6,299 nt of DNA from Aquificaceae bacterium (lineage in GTDB: Bacteria > Aquificota > Aquificia > Aquificales > Aquificaceae), in contig JALSHX010000023.1 of the NCBI GenBank assembly GCA_026982025.1, positions 1 to 6,299 of the forward strand, in the 5' to 3' direction. Under the pieces are notes generated by a model. It was not told the origin of the DNA. It did not search any database and saw only the letters and a list, made by a program, of their open reading frames with translations. Both the position numbers and the translations under genes were made by a program. Within the stretch, counting starts at the first letter, position 1. Each line of letters starts with the position of its first letter. Positions 5,703 through 6,299 of this stretch are shown here, piece by piece.

Positions 5703-6262
5703 GAGGACCGGTCGTTTTCTTCCTTGCAATATCCCTCGTTTCCCTTGCCCACCAGCTCTCCGGAGTCAAAACCGTTGAAAGCAAAGCCTGTGCGGGAACG
5801 GGAGAAGAAAGAGCTTGCTGGACAATAAGCTTGTCAAGAACCAAGTACACAAAGGGAAAGGAGTCCATTTTCACCCTCGGAGTTCACTTTGTCCAGAGGG
5901 ACAGAAATGTTCTGACCCAGCACAGCTTCTGCAAGCTGACCCTCTCCCTCGTTAGGGATACCTTTTCCTGCCAGACGGACTTTGATTACAGCTCGGACAG
6001 AACAGCCTTTAAAGTAAAGCTTCTTCTCAAAAAGGACCGGAGCGGTTCCTATCTGATCATGGACCCTCCGGGAGAGTCAGCCCCTCTTTGCTCCTCCCAA
6101 AAATCCCTCATACTCACCGCAGTCAAAAACAGGGACGGAGAAAACCTCTACATAGGGTTTGAAAAGGAGAGGGAAAGGATAAGGTCAGTAATAGTGAGTG
6201 GGAATGAGGTGATTTCACGCGGGAGGTGGATTCCCCTAAAGGACATCCTCAAGTGCCCTTAA
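5699..6262 (+). CDS. Secreted six-cysteine protein of unknown function
   Basis: I do not recognise this 187-residue protein. Its N-terminus (R2, then the hydrophobic run PVVFFLAISLVSLA) looks like a signal peptide, with possible cleavage after A17. There is no lipobox cysteine at that point. The remainder is hydrophilic and strand-like, with six cysteines (C31, C40, C78, C91, C131, C186), enough for three disulfides in the periplasm. There is no CxxCH heme motif. The start ATG overlaps the hemY stop as ATGA, and an in-frame TGA at 5693-5695 excludes a longer form. GAGGG abuts the ATG with no spacer, while a strong AAGGAGGTGA lies at 5661-5670, 28 nt upstream, too far for normal use, so coupled translation is likely. 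The last 27 bases overlap a probable - strand gene. Confidence 0.8.
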   Translation: MRGPVVFFLAISLVSLAHQLSGVKTVESKACAGTGEERACWTISLSRTKYTKGKESIFTLGVHFVQRDRNVLTQHSFCKLTLSLVRDTFSCQTDFDYSSDRTAFKVKLLLKKDRSGSYLIMDPPGESAPLCSSQKSLILTAVKNRDGENLYIGFEKERERIRSVIVSGNEVISRGRWIPLKDILKCP

Positions 6263-6299
6263 AATATCAGCCTCCGCATCTGTGTCAACCTTTATTCTT
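6236..6299 (-). CDS. C-terminal end of an unidentified gene entering from the right edge
   Basis: On the - strand the frame starting at base 6298 is open to a TAG at 6236-6238 and reads RIKVDTDAEADILRALEDVL, an acidic amphipathic helix typical of a protein C-terminus. The other two - strand frames meet stops within the last 15 bases of the window. If real, it is convergent with the secreted-protein gene and overlaps it by 27 bp, matching the 28-bp overlap at the lon end. Only 20 codons are visible, so this may be chance, and no family can be assigned. Confidence 0.5.
   Translation of the reverse strand, partial: RIKVDTDAEADILRALEDVL

Overview
The window is a dense, gene-packed stretch of bacterial chromosome. 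Proteins rich in Lys, Glu and Arg, frequent AGG arginine codons, very short or overlapping gene junctions, and the mix of LonA, ThiS/ThiG and a HemY-type oxidase suggest a thermophilic bacterium. My best guess is Aquificota (an Aquifex/Hydrogenobacter relative). That placement is an inference from style; no lineage marker is visible.

Layout from left to right: (1) the 3' end of an unidentified beta-rich gene on the + strand (to 428), open through the left window edge; (2) a complete lon gene on the - strand (401-2785), whose 3' end overlaps the first gene by 28 bp; (3) a 38-bp divergent intergenic region (2786-2823) that must hold the promoters for both lon and the rightward operon, with overlapping -10-like hexamers; (4) a rightward five-gene operon: thiS, a Uma2-family (PD-(D/E)XK-like) nuclease, thiG, a hemY-type protoporphyrinogen oxidase, and a secreted six-cysteine protein of unknown function, with junctions of -1, +4, +2 and -4 bp; (5) the extreme 3' end of a probable - strand gene entering from the right edge and overlapping the operon's last gene by 27 bp.

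ThiS and ThiG work together: ThiS, as a C-terminal thiocarboxylate, gives sulfur to ThiG, which builds the thiazole half of thiamin. The HemY-type enzyme acts late in heme synthesis, so the operon joins two unrelated cofactor pathways. Lon is the general ATP-dependent quality-control protease and is transcribed separately.

The most unusual point is the Uma2-type gene between thiS and thiG. It is bounded by imperfect 13-14 bp direct repeats (TGGAGG-TAATGAA) lying exactly at its start and its end. Recombination between them would remove the gene and leave intact thiS and thiG with normal spacing. The thiS start has no Shine-Dalgarno sequence and a -10-like hexamer 6 bp upstream, so its mRNA may be leaderless. 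No TPP riboswitch can fit ahead of thiS. No tRNA, rRNA, CRISPR array or insertion sequence was seen, and no gene-free stretch exceeds 38 bp.
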